NCBI RefSeq assembly: GCF_900113285.1
Contig: NZ_FOOT01000002.1
Coordinates: 558,001-622,000 of the forward strand
DNA length: 64,000 nt
Direction: 5' to 3'
Origin: Pontibacter chinhatensis
Lineage (GTDB): Bacteria > Bacteroidota > Bacteroidia > Cytophagales > Hymenobacteraceae
Every line of letters begins with the position of its first letter. The stretch's first letter is position 1. The notes beneath the pieces were generated by a model. The model saw only the letters and a list, made by a program, of their open reading frames with translations. It was not told the DNA's origin and did no database searches. Shown here piece after piece: positions 9,661 through 17,910 of this stretch. The translations under genes and the position numbers were made by a program.

Positions 9661-9690
9661 TTGTTCGCAACCCCCGGCCTGCTATCTTTG
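9661..9690 (+). promoter_or_regulatory. Bacteroidetes-type promoter for proline dehydrogenase
   Basis: TTG at 9661-9663 and TATCTTTG at 9683-9690 fit the Bacteroidetes -33 TTTG / -7 TAnnTTTG pattern with a 19-base spacer, placing transcription start about 15-20 bases before the ATG at 9711. This is by inspection only; the -33 box matches weakly. Confidence 0.55.
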
Positions 9691-9710
9691 CACCGCTTAA
9701 AATTACGTAC

Positions 9711-10901
9711 ATGAACCTGATTACCAATAAAGTCTCTTTTGACGATACAGCTGTCGCGTTTTCATCCAAATCCGACGCTGAGTTGTATAAAATGTACCTG
9801 CTGTTTAAGTCCATGAACAGCAACACCTTTGTGAAGGCCGGTGGTGCCTTGCTCAACACGGCGATAAAGCTTCACCTTCCGGTCACGTTTATCGTGAAGC
9901 CAACCATTTTCAACCACTTCTGCGGCGGCGAAACCATCGAGGAGTCGGAGCGTGCGATTCAGGAGCTGGGCAAGTATAACATCGGCACCATTCTGGATTA
10001 CTCTGTGGAGGGTGAGGGCGATGAGAAAAGCTTTGACGCCACCCGCGACGAGCTGCTGCGGACAATCGAGAAAGCGCACCGCAACAAGCACATCCCCTTC
10101 TCTGTTTTCAAGATTACAGGCCTTATAGACATTAACCTGCTGGAGAAAGTACAGAAGAAGCAGGAACTCTCCGCCACCGAGCGCGCCGCCTTTGAGCGTG
10201 GCCGCGACCGCGTAAACGAGATCTGCAAGCGCTGCCACGATCGCGATGTGCGCGTGTTTATAGACGCCGAGGAAAGCTGGATTCAGGAAACCATCGATAA
10301 CCTGACGTACGAGATGATGGCGCTCTACAACAAGGAGAAGGCCAACATCTACAATACCTACCAACTCTACCGCCACGACCGCCTGGATGTGCTCAAGCGC
10401 GACTTCGAGAATGCGGTGAAGGGCGGCTACTACCTGGGGGCCAAGCTGGTACGCGGCGCTTATATGGAAAAGGAGCGTAAGATTGCCGAGCAGGAAGGCT
10501 ACCCCAGCCCCATCAACCCTACCAAGCAAGCCACGGATGACTTGTTTAACAATGCCCTGCGCTTCTGCATAGCACACATCGACCGGATTTCCTTCTGCAA
10601 CGGCACCCACAACGAGGACAGCTGCTACCTGCTGCTGGAGCTGATGGAGGAGCACAACATTGCTCCCAACGACCCGCGCGTATACTTTGCCCAGCTCTAT
10701 GGCATGAGCGACAACCTCTCCTTTAACCTGGCTAAGGCCGGCTATAACGTGGCCAAGTATGTGCCCTACGGTCCGGTGGTGGAGGTAATGCCGTACCTGT
10801 TGCGCCGCGCCAACGAGAACACCGCCATCGCCGGCCAGAGCAGCCGCGAGTTTACCCTGATAAAAAACGAACTGGAGCGCCGCAAGAAGGCGAAAAAATA
10901 A
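9711..10901 (+). CDS. putA: Proline dehydrogenase (monofunctional)
   Basis: The 396-residue protein is a single-domain FAD-dependent proline dehydrogenase that oxidises proline to pyrroline-5-carboxylate at the membrane surface and passes electrons to quinone. The barrel strands and active site appear as VFKITGLI, DRDVRVFIDAEESW, GAKLVRGAYMEKER (the GAYxE motif) and FCNGTHNEDS, with the C-terminal substrate-binding helix MPYLLRRANENTA carrying the paired Arg residues. There is no P5C dehydrogenase domain or neighbour, so the second step is encoded elsewhere. It has a recognisable upstream promoter and a strong downstream hairpin, so it is probably monocistronic. The symbol is used in the monofunctional sense. 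Confidence 0.92.
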   Translation: MNLITNKVSFDDTAVAFSSKSDAELYKMYLLFKSMNSNTFVKAGGALLNTAIKLHLPVTFIVKPTIFNHFCGGETIEESERAIQELGKYNIGTILDYSVEGEGDEKSFDATRDELLRTIEKAHRNKHIPFSVFKITGLIDINLLEKVQKKQELSATERAAFERGRDRVNEICKRCHDRDVRVFIDAEESWIQETIDNLTYEMMALYNKEKANIYNTYQLYRHDRLDVLKRDFENAVKGGYYLGAKLVRGAYMEKERKIAEQEGYPSPINPTKQATDDLFNNALRFCIAHIDRISFCNGTHNEDSCYLLLELMEEHNIAPNDPRVYFAQLYGMSDNLSFNLAKAGYNVAKYVPYGPVVEVMPYLLRRANENTAIAGQSSREFTLIKNELERRKKAKK

Positions 10902-10924
10902 GCCTGCGGACTACACCTGTTTTT

Positions 10925-10965
10925 AAACAAGAAGGCCAGCTACCGGGTAGCTGGCCTTCTTGTTT
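10925..10965 (+). terminator. Rho-independent terminator after proline dehydrogenase
   Basis: A 19-bp perfect stem, AAACAAGAAGGCCAGCTAC at 10925-10943 with its complement at 10947-10965, has a CGG loop and ends in TTGTTT. Confidence 0.85.
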
Positions 10966-11011
10966 GCCTCACACCGCGCAAGCTATACTTTGGCGGTAGG
11001 GTTAAAAAGCA

Positions 11012-11042
11012 CCGGGCCTTGCGCTGTTAGCACAAGGCCCGG
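11012..11042 (-). terminator. Terminator for the small acidic lipoprotein gene
   Basis: CCGGGCCTTG (11012-11021) pairs with CAAGGCCCGG (11033-11042). Read on the minus strand it is followed by TGCTTTTTAA, so it ends the gene at 11091-11285. Confidence 0.75.
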
Positions 11043-11090
11043 TAATGTGTTTCAGAACTATAAGCTATTCGCTGTAGTTCCTGGCTATAA

Positions 11091-11285
11091 CTACTCGATT
11101 ACAGTAGCAGAGTCAGCCTCAGCAGCAGTAGTATCTTCTACTACAACTTCTTCCTCAACAGCAGGAGTTTCAGTTTCTACAGTCTCAGTCTCAACAGCCT
11201 CAGTCTCAGTAGTTGCAGCTTCGTTGTTGCAAGCTGTGAAAGAAAGAGCAAGAGCTACGATAGCGAATGTGAATAAATTTTTCAT
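11091..11285 (-). CDS. Small acidic Thr/Glu-rich lipoprotein
   Basis: A 64-residue product with a short signal peptide MKNLFTFAIVALALSFTAC (lipobox FTAC). The mature part of about 45 residues is almost only Glu, Thr, Val and Ala, including repeated TETE/VETETP segments. No catalytic domain is possible. Similar short acidic lipoproteins are common in Cytophagales and are of unknown role; an envelope spacer or ion-binding peptide is a guess. It has its own terminator and lies divergent from the sigma factor gene, separated by about 145 bases that should hold both promoters. Confidence 0.75.
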   Translation of the reverse strand: MKNLFTFAIVALALSFTACNNEAATTETEAVETETVETETPAVEEEVVVEDTTAAEADSATVIE

Positions 11286-11431
11286 TTTTGTGTTTGTGAT
11301 TAAGTGTTTTGGTTTCGATTTTGACCTTCATACCCAAAACCGGCAGAGGTAACCCGGCTTTCTGAAAATTTTTAAAAATATTTTTTTGGTGGGTTACAAA
11401 GCGTCCCTTCGTGTATTAAATTTTGACTGGA

Positions 11432-12004
11432 ATGAAGAAGAGTTTGTATGAGACGGATGAGGCGGTGATAGAAGGCATCCGGCGCAGTGACGAAAGAGCG
11501 CTGGCCCACCTGTACAAACTATACTTCCCCGTGATTTCTCATTTTATTTTATCGAACAGCGGAACCGACGACGAGGCCAAGGACATTTACCAGGAAGGCG
11601 TTATCGTGTTCTACGAGAAGATAAGGGACAACAGCCTGGAGCTTACCTGCCAGATAAAGACCTACCTGTACTCGGTGTGCCGGAGGCTTTGGCTAAAGCG
11701 GCTGGCCGAGAAAGGCCGTTATGCCACTAGGCTGGATGAGAGCGAGGGCTTTGTGCCCGTGGAGGAAGACACCCAGCGCCATGAGGAGCAGGAAAAACAA
11801 TTCGGTGTGATGGGCGAGGCGCTGGAGCAGCTCGGGGAGCCCTGCCGCAGCCTGCTGGAAGATTACTACATCCGGATGCAGAACATGCAGGACATTACAG
11901 ACAAGTTTGGCTACACCAACACCGACACGGCCAAGAACCAGAAGTATAAATGCCTGCAGCGCCTGAAGAAGATATTTTTTGCCACCTATAAGCCTGAGGT
12001 TTAA
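11432..12004 (+). CDS. ECF-type sigma-70 family RNA polymerase sigma factor
   Basis: The product has region 2 (HLYKLYFPVISHFILSNSG, then DDEAKDIYQEGVIVFYEKI and TYLYSVCRRLWLK) and a region 4-like helix-turn-helix (PCRSLLEDYYIRMQNMQDITDKFGYTNTDTAKNQKYKCLQRLKK). This is the two-domain ECF layout. I choose the ATG at 11432 (MKKSLYETDE); a TTG at 11423 would add three residues. The next gene encodes an inner-membrane protein with an anti-sigma-like cytoplasmic end and starts 35 bases downstream, so the pair looks like one sigma/regulator unit. Confidence 0.88.
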   Translation: MKKSLYETDEAVIEGIRRSDERALAHLYKLYFPVISHFILSNSGTDDEAKDIYQEGVIVFYEKIRDNSLELTCQIKTYLYSVCRRLWLKRLAEKGRYATRLDESEGFVPVEEDTQRHEEQEKQFGVMGEALEQLGEPCRSLLEDYYIRMQNMQDITDKFGYTNTDTAKNQKYKCLQRLKKIFFATYKPEV

Positions 12005-12038
12005 GCAGGCTAAAGTTAACACTGGGAGAAGAACGAAG

Positions 12039-13124
12039 ATGTTAGAGTACCGCGCATACGAGGAGATTGAACGCTACCTGAACGGCCAGATGACCGCTGA
12101 GGAGAAAGCTGGCTTTGAGGCCCTGGTACGCACTGATGCCCGCCTGGCAGAGCAGGTACGCGAGCACAGGGAGCTCTTGGCAACCATGAAGGGCCTGGGA
12201 GAGCGCCAGCAGCTGCGCCAGAAACTCCACCTGATCCACGAGGAGATGGAGCGCGAGCAACTGCCTGCCACGCCAAATGGCTGGCGCGTTTTCTGGAATC
12301 GCCACAAGCAAACCATTGCCGTGGCCGCCAGCGTTTCCCTGCTTTCGGTATTCGGCACGCTCTGGAGCGTGCAGGAGATGAAGGAGCCGGTACAGCAGCA
12401 AACAGCCCGCTACGTAGAGCTACGCCGTGAGGTGGAGCGCCTCAAGAAAGCCCAGACAGCTATTATTAACGGCATTAACGATGCCGCCAAGCCAGCGCCT
12501 CGACCTGCCGCCTTTAGCGGCACCGGTTTCGCTATCTCCCCGGAAGGTTATGTGGTGACCAGCTCCCACGTGGTAGAGGGTGCGGACTCCATCATGATCG
12601 AAAACAAGGCAGGGCTAAAGTATAAGGTAAGCGAGATTTACCGCGACGAGATACACGACCTGTCTATACTAAAGGTGGCCGACGAGAATTTTGAGACGTT
12701 TGGCAAATTGCCTTACGCTTTCAAAGGCGCCGAGTGCGATCTTGGTGAGCGCGTATTCACACTCGGGTATCCGCGTGAGGACATCGTTTTCGGCGAAGGC
12801 TCGCTTAGCTCCGCCTCCGGTTTTGAGGGCGACACCACCGCTTATCAGATTTCTATTCCGCTTAACCCAGGCAACAGCGGCGGTCCGCTACTCGATGACA
12901 AGGGCAACCTGGTGGGCGTGATTAGCGGGAAGCAAGCTGGCCAGGAAGGGGCAGCATTTGCCATCAAATCTGCTTACCTGCTGCAAATAATAGACGAGCT
13001 TTCACTTACAGCCCAAGTTAACGCTCTAACTATACCTAAAAATAATACACTTTCAACCCAAGCGAGGCCTCAGCAACTGAAAAAGTTGAGAGACTTCGTT
13101 TTTGTCGTGAAAGTATATAACTAG
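12039..13124 (+). CDS. Anti-sigma-like N-terminus fused to a periplasmic trypsin-like serine protease
   Basis: From the ATG at 12039 the protein has 361 residues in three parts. Residues 1-75 (YEEIERYLNGQMTAEEKAGF and following helices) resemble the cytoplasmic end of Bacteroidetes anti-sigma factors. Residues about 91-110 are one membrane span. Residues from about 155 are a chymotrypsin-fold protease with the triad His177 (TSSHVV), Asp207 (HDLSIL) and Ser280 (NPGNSGGPL), plus the GTGFAISPEGYVVT start strand seen in DegP-like enzymes. A short coiled coil (ELRREVERLKKAQ) links membrane and protease. There is no PDZ domain. Its place directly after the sigma gene suggests it controls that sigma factor; whether the protease acts on itself or on envelope substrates is unknown. 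Confidence 0.85.
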   Translation: MLEYRAYEEIERYLNGQMTAEEKAGFEALVRTDARLAEQVREHRELLATMKGLGERQQLRQKLHLIHEEMEREQLPATPNGWRVFWNRHKQTIAVAASVSLLSVFGTLWSVQEMKEPVQQQTARYVELRREVERLKKAQTAIINGINDAAKPAPRPAAFSGTGFAISPEGYVVTSSHVVEGADSIMIENKAGLKYKVSEIYRDEIHDLSILKVADENFETFGKLPYAFKGAECDLGERVFTLGYPREDIVFGEGSLSSASGFEGDTTAYQISIPLNPGNSGGPLLDDKGNLVGVISGKQAGQEGAAFAIKSAYLLQIIDELSLTAQVNALTIPKNNTLSTQARPQQLKKLRDFVFVVKVYN

Positions 13125-13281
13125 TTAGCCAACGCGTGTAACCTTAAAGTATAAGTCATTTAAACTTAAGGTATACTGGCCAGGCAAATAAAGACAACCT
13201 CAACATTTTCAGCGCTTTTCAGTTAAATTATAGTTGAATTGATTACTCAACTTATTGAGCAACTTAATATAACTGAAAGCT

Positions 13282-14043
13282 ATGAAACGAAGAATAATTG
13301 CACCGCTGGCACTTGCCGCCACCATGTTATTTGGTTTTGGCTGCGCAAGCACTAACGACACCATGAGCGACACCACTGCCATGGAAGGTGATGTTACCAT
13401 GACCGAAACCCAGGAAATGGCCGGCACCGATACTGACCTAGATGCTGATGTGGATGTGGATGCCGACGTAGATGCAGACATCGACACAGATATGGATACT
13501 GATGCGGACATGAGCGCCAGCATATCTATGGATGCGCTTTCTATGGAGAACCCGGTTTCCATAGATGAGATGTTTGCCGACGTCGATAATACCGAGCAGT
13601 ATGATGTGCTGGAACTGGCCAGAATGAACCCCAACCTTTCTACTTTTATATCCTTGGTAGAGCAGTCCGGCCTGGAAAACGACCTGAGCCGTTTAGGTAA
13701 GTTTACCCTGCTGGCTCCAACCAACGAGGCTTTCTCCAAGGTACCCCATGATAAACTGGAAGCACTGCTGAATGCTGACAACAAGGCGGCGCTGAAGAGC
13801 GTGCTGCAGGCGCACGTACTGCCAAATGAAGTGACATCCGCTCAGTTCCAGAATAACTCCCAAATACAGGTGGGTGAGAACTCTTATATTCCGGTAGAGG
13901 TTGGCGTTAACAATACCAATATCCGCATTGGCGGCGCCCAGGTAGTTAAAGCGAACGTGGAGGCCTCTAACGGTGTCATCCATGTGATCGACAACGTTAT
14001 ACTTCCGGAAAACGCGCAGGATAACTCCACTATCGGGTATTAA
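13282..14043 (+). CDS. Fasciclin-domain lipoprotein with Asp-rich linker
   Basis: A 253-residue lipoprotein (signal MKRRIIAPLALAATMLFGFGC). After the lipobox comes a low-complexity linker at about 45-77 of alternating Asp with Val, Ala, Ile, Met or Thr (DADVDVDADVDADIDTD). A single fasciclin (FAS1) domain then runs to the end, with the hallmark H1 box FTLLAPTNEAFSKVP and the H2 region ASNGVIHVIDNVILP. FAS1 domains mediate adhesion and surface contacts. The Asp-rich linker could bind divalent cations or act as a stiff spacer. A second FAS1 gene follows 134 bases downstream, so the pair looks like a local duplication. Confidence 0.88.
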   Translation: MKRRIIAPLALAATMLFGFGCASTNDTMSDTTAMEGDVTMTETQEMAGTDTDLDADVDVDADVDADIDTDMDTDADMSASISMDALSMENPVSIDEMFADVDNTEQYDVLELARMNPNLSTFISLVEQSGLENDLSRLGKFTLLAPTNEAFSKVPHDKLEALLNADNKAALKSVLQAHVLPNEVTSAQFQNNSQIQVGENSYIPVEVGVNNTNIRIGGAQVVKANVEASNGVIHVIDNVILPENAQDNSTIGY

Positions 14044-14070
14044 TCCTGCCCCATAAATAAGCTTACTACA

Positions 14071-14098
14071 AAGCCCCCTCTTCAGGGGGCTTTTTTTA
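14071..14098 (+). terminator. Terminator after the first fasciclin gene
   Basis: AAGCCCCCT (14071-14079) pairs with AGGGGGCTT (14084-14092), followed by a run of T to 14097. Confidence 0.85.
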
Positions 14099-14177
14099 TA
14101 CCCATGAAGTATAGCAGGCTACGTATAACAAGTAGCACAGGCACGCATTTGCCTTATTCAACTTAAAATAACCATAC

Positions 14178-14765
14178 ATGAAGTATACGCTATTCTTACT
14201 GGCATTAGCAGGGCTGCTGAGCTGCACCAGCAGGGGCAACGTAAGCTTTAGCCAAACTCAGGAAATGACAGGTTCAGACACTACCTTCCAGGCCACTGAC
14301 TACGACGCCATGTTTGAGGACGTGAAAACGGCGCAGTACACGCTGGCTGCCTTAATTAAAATGGATCCCAACCTCTCTACTTTCGCAGTTATGATAGAGC
14401 AGGCTGATCTGACAGCTGCCCTGGCTGAAGAAACCTCGCTCACGTTGTTTGCCCCAACCAACGAGGCTTTTGCCAGTTGGCCCCAGGACTCGGTGAACAT
14501 GCTCATGAAGCCCGAATACCGCGCTCAGCTCATCAGGCTGTTGCAGGCACACATGCTGCTGCGCCAGGCCGATGCGGCCAGCCTGAGTGCCGACCCAAGT
14601 ATAGAAACCAGCGGGGGCGAGTACGCAGCTGTTACAGTAAACGATGATACCGTCTCTGTTGGCGGGGCTACTATCGTGAAGGCCAACGTTAGGGCATCTA
14701 ATGGCATCCTGCATGTGGTGGATAAGGTGATTACCCCTGTAGAGAGTAGGCTGGAGCGCTACTAA
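14178..14765 (+). CDS. Fasciclin-domain lipoprotein (second copy)
   Basis: A 195-residue lipoprotein (MKYTLFLLALAGLLSCTSRG) carrying one FAS1 domain. The H1 box SLTLFAPTNEAFASWP and the C-terminal ASNGILHVVDKVITP closely parallel the gene just upstream, as do the MDPNLSTFAVMIEQA and TQEM..SDT stretches. It lacks the Asp-rich linker of its paralogue. The two genes are separated by a strong terminator, so they are likely transcribed separately. Role: surface adhesion or envelope structure, inferred from the family. Confidence 0.86.
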   Translation: MKYTLFLLALAGLLSCTSRGNVSFSQTQEMTGSDTTFQATDYDAMFEDVKTAQYTLAALIKMDPNLSTFAVMIEQADLTAALAEETSLTLFAPTNEAFASWPQDSVNMLMKPEYRAQLIRLLQAHMLLRQADAASLSADPSIETSGGEYAAVTVNDDTVSVGGATIVKANVRASNGILHVVDKVITPVESRLERY

Positions 14766-14919
14766 AGCGCAACAGCGGCAGCTCTTTTCTTGCAAACGGC
14801 ACCAAAACAAAACCGTAACTATAGCTTATGCTTACCCGTTAATAGAAACCACGCCGGCAATAGCACAAACTAGGTAGCTGCCGGCCATACGTGAACCATT
14901 ATAAAAAAACAAGAAAGCT

Positions 14920-15456
14920 ATGGCAAACAGAACTGATAATGCGGGAATGATGACCGCTATGTTTAGAGACAGAGACAGCGCCGAGCGCGCCTACGACGAA
15001 CTGCGCGCACGCGGCTATGATAAGGATGAGATTAACGTGGTGATGTCTGATGAAGGCAGAAAGCGCCATTTTAGCGGAGAGACAAAAGGTGACACCACAG
15101 AGCTCGGCAACAAGTCCTTGGAAGGAACAGGCGCAGGTTCTGCCATTGGCGGCACCCTGGGAGCCATTGTTGGCGCAGTGGCGGCCATTGGTACTTCCGT
15201 GGCCATTCCGGGCCTTGGCCTTGTAGTGGCTGGTCCGTTGGCGGCTGGTCTGGCGGGTGCCGGTGCCGGTGGTTTAACAGGTGGCCTGATTGGTGCCCTG
15301 ATTGGCGCTGGTATTCCGGAGGAAAGAGCCAAAGTATACGAATCAGGCGTAAAAGAGGGCAACATAGTGCTTGGCTTCAAACCACGCACCCCTGAGGATG
15401 CCCGTTACTTTGAAACGCACTTCCAGAGCAACAGAGGAGAGCATATCTACTACTAG
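14920..15456 (+). CDS. YflT/general stress protein 17M-like protein with glycine-zipper region
   Basis: The N-terminal 55 residues (MTAMFRDRDSAERAYDELRARGYDKDEINVVMSDEGRKR, written here only as context for the fold) match the short ferredoxin-like domain of heat- or stress-induced YflT/GsiB-region proteins. A long Gly/Ala-rich hydrophobic stretch follows (GSAIGGTLGAIVGAVAA and a similar second block at about 85-135), of the glycine-zipper kind that packs in membranes. The C-terminal GNIVLGFKPRTPEDARYFETHF segment is typical of the same group. Such proteins are usually stress-induced, and the block around it also holds sigma and envelope genes. Confidence 0.8.
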   Translation: MANRTDNAGMMTAMFRDRDSAERAYDELRARGYDKDEINVVMSDEGRKRHFSGETKGDTTELGNKSLEGTGAGSAIGGTLGAIVGAVAAIGTSVAIPGLGLVVAGPLAAGLAGAGAGGLTGGLIGALIGAGIPEERAKVYESGVKEGNIVLGFKPRTPEDARYFETHFQSNRGEHIYY

Positions 15457-15480
15457 GCAGTAGACAGATTTTCAAAATAA

Positions 15481-15520
15481 AGAGCGCCCGGCTGGTATAG
15501 ATTTTACCGGCGGGCGCTCT
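15481..15520 (+). terminator. Hairpin after the YflT-like gene
   Basis: AGAGCGCCCG (15481-15490) pairs with CGGGCGCTCT (15511-15520), and the inner GCTGGTA/TACCGGC also pairs. The T-run after it is weak (TCGTTTA). Confidence 0.65.
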
Positions 15521-15793
15521 TCGTTTACAGCCACCCCTTATAAAATATACACATAAATATATATTAATAATACCAGTTACTTTATACTACATAGAAGGGT
15601 TGTCTTCCCACTAAAAACATACTATTATTGAAAATAAGTTGGATCAAAAAGAGTTTATTCGGGCTATCATATATACTACGGCACCGCTTATTGCCGTTAT
15701 AACACCGTAGCTGCTTTTAATTAGAAGGAATAAAGATACGTTGTTGTTCTTATCAGGGCACCAACATAACTACGATAGATTCACTGCACCCTT
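15521..15793. other. AT-rich gap without a recognised gene
   Basis: The 273 bases after the hairpin (337 counted from the stop codon) are markedly AT-rich, with TATA-like runs, and contain two AGTATA/TATACT words. I see no coding potential, RNA gene or long palindrome. It presumably holds the promoter of the response regulator gene. Confidence 0.5.
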
Positions 15794-16225
15794 ATGTATA
15801 AACTGAACCACATTCTGATCATCGACGACGATCAAATCAACAACCTGTTCTCTCAGATTGTCCTGGAAGACGCCGACGTGAGCAGCATGGTATCGGTCTG
15901 CCATAGCGTGCCCGAGGCGCTGGACTTTCTTCGTGCCGCCGAAGTTACAGGCGATACAGCCTTCCCGGACCTTATCCTGCTCGACATCAGCATGCCCTCC
16001 ATGGACGGCTTCGATTTCCTGGACCGCTACTATGCCATGGGGTATAACGAGCGACACCAGACGTTTATCTCCATGTTCACTTCCTCCGACGAGCAGGATT
16101 ACCTGCAGCGGGCGCGCCAGTATGAAGTGGTGGTAGGTTTTATTACCAAGCCACTGTCTATCCCGACCCTCAACAACATACTTGCCCTGCAGGATAGCAC
16201 CCGGGCAGAAAACAAATTGTCATAG
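15794..16225 (+). CDS. Single-domain response regulator (receiver only)
   Basis: A 143-residue CheY-like receiver domain with no output domain. The acidic pocket IIDDDQ is at residues 9-14, the phospho-acceptor is Asp64 in LILLDISMPSMDG, the switch Ser/Thr is in FTSSDEQ, and the conserved Lys is in FITKPLS. No histidine kinase gene is adjacent, so the partner is elsewhere. Stand-alone receivers of this type are very common in Cytophagales and often act in phosphorelays. It follows an AT-rich gap and precedes a separate lipoprotein gene. Confidence 0.9.
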   Translation: MYKLNHILIIDDDQINNLFSQIVLEDADVSSMVSVCHSVPEALDFLRAAEVTGDTAFPDLILLDISMPSMDGFDFLDRYYAMGYNERHQTFISMFTSSDEQDYLQRARQYEVVVGFITKPLSIPTLNNILALQDSTRAENKLS

Positions 16226-16276
16226 TTTCGTATGCATTAAGGTATAACAAACTATATCTTAATATTTCCACGAACT

Positions 16277-16876
16277 ATGAAAAACACGATTATAGCTATC
16301 TGGTGCGCGGCAGGCGCCTTGTTACTCGCCTCCTGCGACTCCGGAAGTACAAACGAGCAAAACACGACCGAGGCCACTTCCGGCACTACTGCGGCAGCCA
16401 GTGCAGATACCACCCTGACAGACGATAAAAGGGAGTTGATGGAGTTTGCCGCCCAGAACAACATGCTGCAGGTAGAACTCGGTAAGATAGCCACTGACCA
16501 GGGCACCAGCGATGCGGTAAAAGCCTACGGACGCAACCTGGTAGACTGGTATACCACCAAACAAAAGGAGTTGAGCGAGTTGGCGCAAGAAAACAACGTG
16601 TCGCTTCCTCAGCAAATGAATGAGGAGGGCACCAAGCATCTATCTGAGCTCCGGGAAGCCAAGAACTTTAACGAGGAATACTGGGAGCAGCTAACCGACG
16701 CGCAGAAAAAGGCCATCGACGAGTTTGACAGTAAGGTGAAAGACATCGAGCAGTCAGACGCCACCGCTTTCTCGCTCTGGGCCCGAAACACCTTAAAAGA
16801 GCTGCAGGCACAGTATGAGCAGGCCAGAGGCCGCGAGGTAGAGCTTAAAAACCGGGATAGCGGCATTCAGCCGTAA
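16277..16876 (+). CDS. DUF4142-family lipoprotein
   Basis: A 199-residue lipoprotein (signal MKNTIIAIWCAAGALLLASC) with a Thr/Ala-rich linker and a helical, ferritin-like domain of the DUF4142 type. The pattern includes EFAAQNNMLQVELGKIATDQG, DAVKAYGRNLVDWYTTKQKELSELA and a later NEEYWEQLTDAQKKAIDEF. The function of the family is unknown; it is frequent in soil and surface bacteria and usually exported. It ends at a strong shared terminator with the convergent esterase gene. Confidence 0.82.
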   Translation: MKNTIIAIWCAAGALLLASCDSGSTNEQNTTEATSGTTAAASADTTLTDDKRELMEFAAQNNMLQVELGKIATDQGTSDAVKAYGRNLVDWYTTKQKELSELAQENNVSLPQQMNEEGTKHLSELREAKNFNEEYWEQLTDAQKKAIDEFDSKVKDIEQSDATAFSLWARNTLKELQAQYEQARGREVELKNRDSGIQP

Positions 16877-16895
16877 CAGGAAAGTATAACCAGTT

Positions 16896-16933
16896 ATAAA
16901 AGCCCGGGAAGCAGTTTCTGCCCGGGCTTTTAT
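16896..16933. terminator. Bidirectional terminator flanked by AAGTATAA words
   Basis: ATAAAAGCCCGGG (16896-16908) and CCCGGGCTTTTAT (16921-16933) form a perfect 13-bp stem between convergent genes. AAAGTATAA lies just before it and TTATACTTT overlaps its right end, so the iterated word sits on both sides of the hairpin in inverted orientation. Confidence 0.85.
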
Positions 16934-16936
16934 ACT

Positions 16937-17488
16937 TTAGAGCAGTTCTTTCAGTTTGTTCCAGGTATGCTGCGCCAGCAGCTTTTGCCCCTCTGCATTG
17001 GGGTGCACCCCGTCCGGCAGGTTCAGAAGGCGGTTTCCCGCCACCCCTTCCAGCAAGAAAGGAATAAAGTGAATGTTGTTCTTCAGGGCCAGCTCCCGGA
17101 ACAGTTTCCGGAATTCGGCCGCGTAGCGCCCCGGCACAATGTCCGGTATCTCCATCCCCGAAAGTATAACCTTTGCCTCCGGGTTCTTATGCAGCACCTT
17201 ATCCAGAATTGCCTGCAGGTTCTGGCTTGTCTCACGCGCAGCAATGCCGCGCAAACCGTCGTTAGCCCCTAGCGCCAGTATAAATATGTCGATTGGTTCG
17301 TGCAGCCAGCGCTCGATGCGGTACACGCCGCCAGCGGTGGTATCGCCGCTAAGGCCGCCGTTCAGCACCTTGTAATCCGCATACCCCTCCTGCCGTAACT
17401 GTTCCTGAATAAGGCTGGGGTACGCCTGTGCAGCCGGTAATCCGTACCCCGCTGTGAGGCTGTCCCCGAATATCAGTATATTTTTCAT
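16937..17488 (-). CDS. Arylesterase/lysophospholipase of the SGNH family (TesA-like)
   Basis: I start the gene at the ATG at 17488 (MKNILIFGDSLTAGYG), which puts the GDSL block I at the very N-terminus; an upstream ATG adds unrelated residues. The catalytic Ser is in FGDSLTAGYG, the oxyanion Gly in NGGLSGDTTAGG, the Asn in ALGANDGLRG, and the Asp-His pair in LPDGVHPNAEG. The length of 184 residues matches TesA-type esterases. Without a signal peptide it appears cytosolic, unlike periplasmic E. coli TesA. It likely hydrolyses short acyl esters or lysophospholipids. Confidence 0.9.
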   Translation of the reverse strand: MKNILIFGDSLTAGYGLPAAQAYPSLIQEQLRQEGYADYKVLNGGLSGDTTAGGVYRIERWLHEPIDIFILALGANDGLRGIAARETSQNLQAILDKVLHKNPEAKVILSGMEIPDIVPGRYAAEFRKLFRELALKNNIHFIPFLLEGVAGNRLLNLPDGVHPNAEGQKLLAQHTWNKLKELL

Positions 17489-17910
17489 GCAGATTTCTCT
17501 AAATGTAAATACGGAGGCCGCTGGTGGCAACACAGCCAATGCGCAACGCCTCCCCTCTTCTGTGCCACCTGGCTATACTTCCGCTCAAACACCAACCCAA
17601 CACAAGCACTGCGCATGTATACTTTTCCTCCTCACGCCCAGGCTCCGGCTTCCTTTATCAAAACACCGGCGGCACTTTCTTGTTTTTAGGAGCGGGCAAG
17701 GCCTTGGCACAGGCTCCCTGAAACGAAAAAAGTTGGTTATCAGTTATAATACCAGGCACTTTGCCACGTATGTAGTACATGAAAAGAAGCTGCCTGCGCT
17801 GACTGCTATGATAAAATGTTTTTTTCCCCTACATTACACTTTAAACCGAATTTAATCGCGCGAGCGGCATCACTTTTGCAATCTAACCTGTAGTTCAACT
17901 TATTAAATAG
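17489..17910. other. Non-coding gap upstream of the tail-specific protease gene
   Basis: These 422 bases separate divergent genes. Open frames here are short and have no recognisable product. Two TATACTT words occur (near 17575 and 17617). No palindrome or RNA structure stands out. Confidence 0.5.

Noticed and set aside
16937..17539. Longer N-terminus for the SGNH esterase starting at 17539
   Set aside because: The extra 17 residues are not hydrophobic enough for a signal peptide and place the GDSL motif unusually far from the start.
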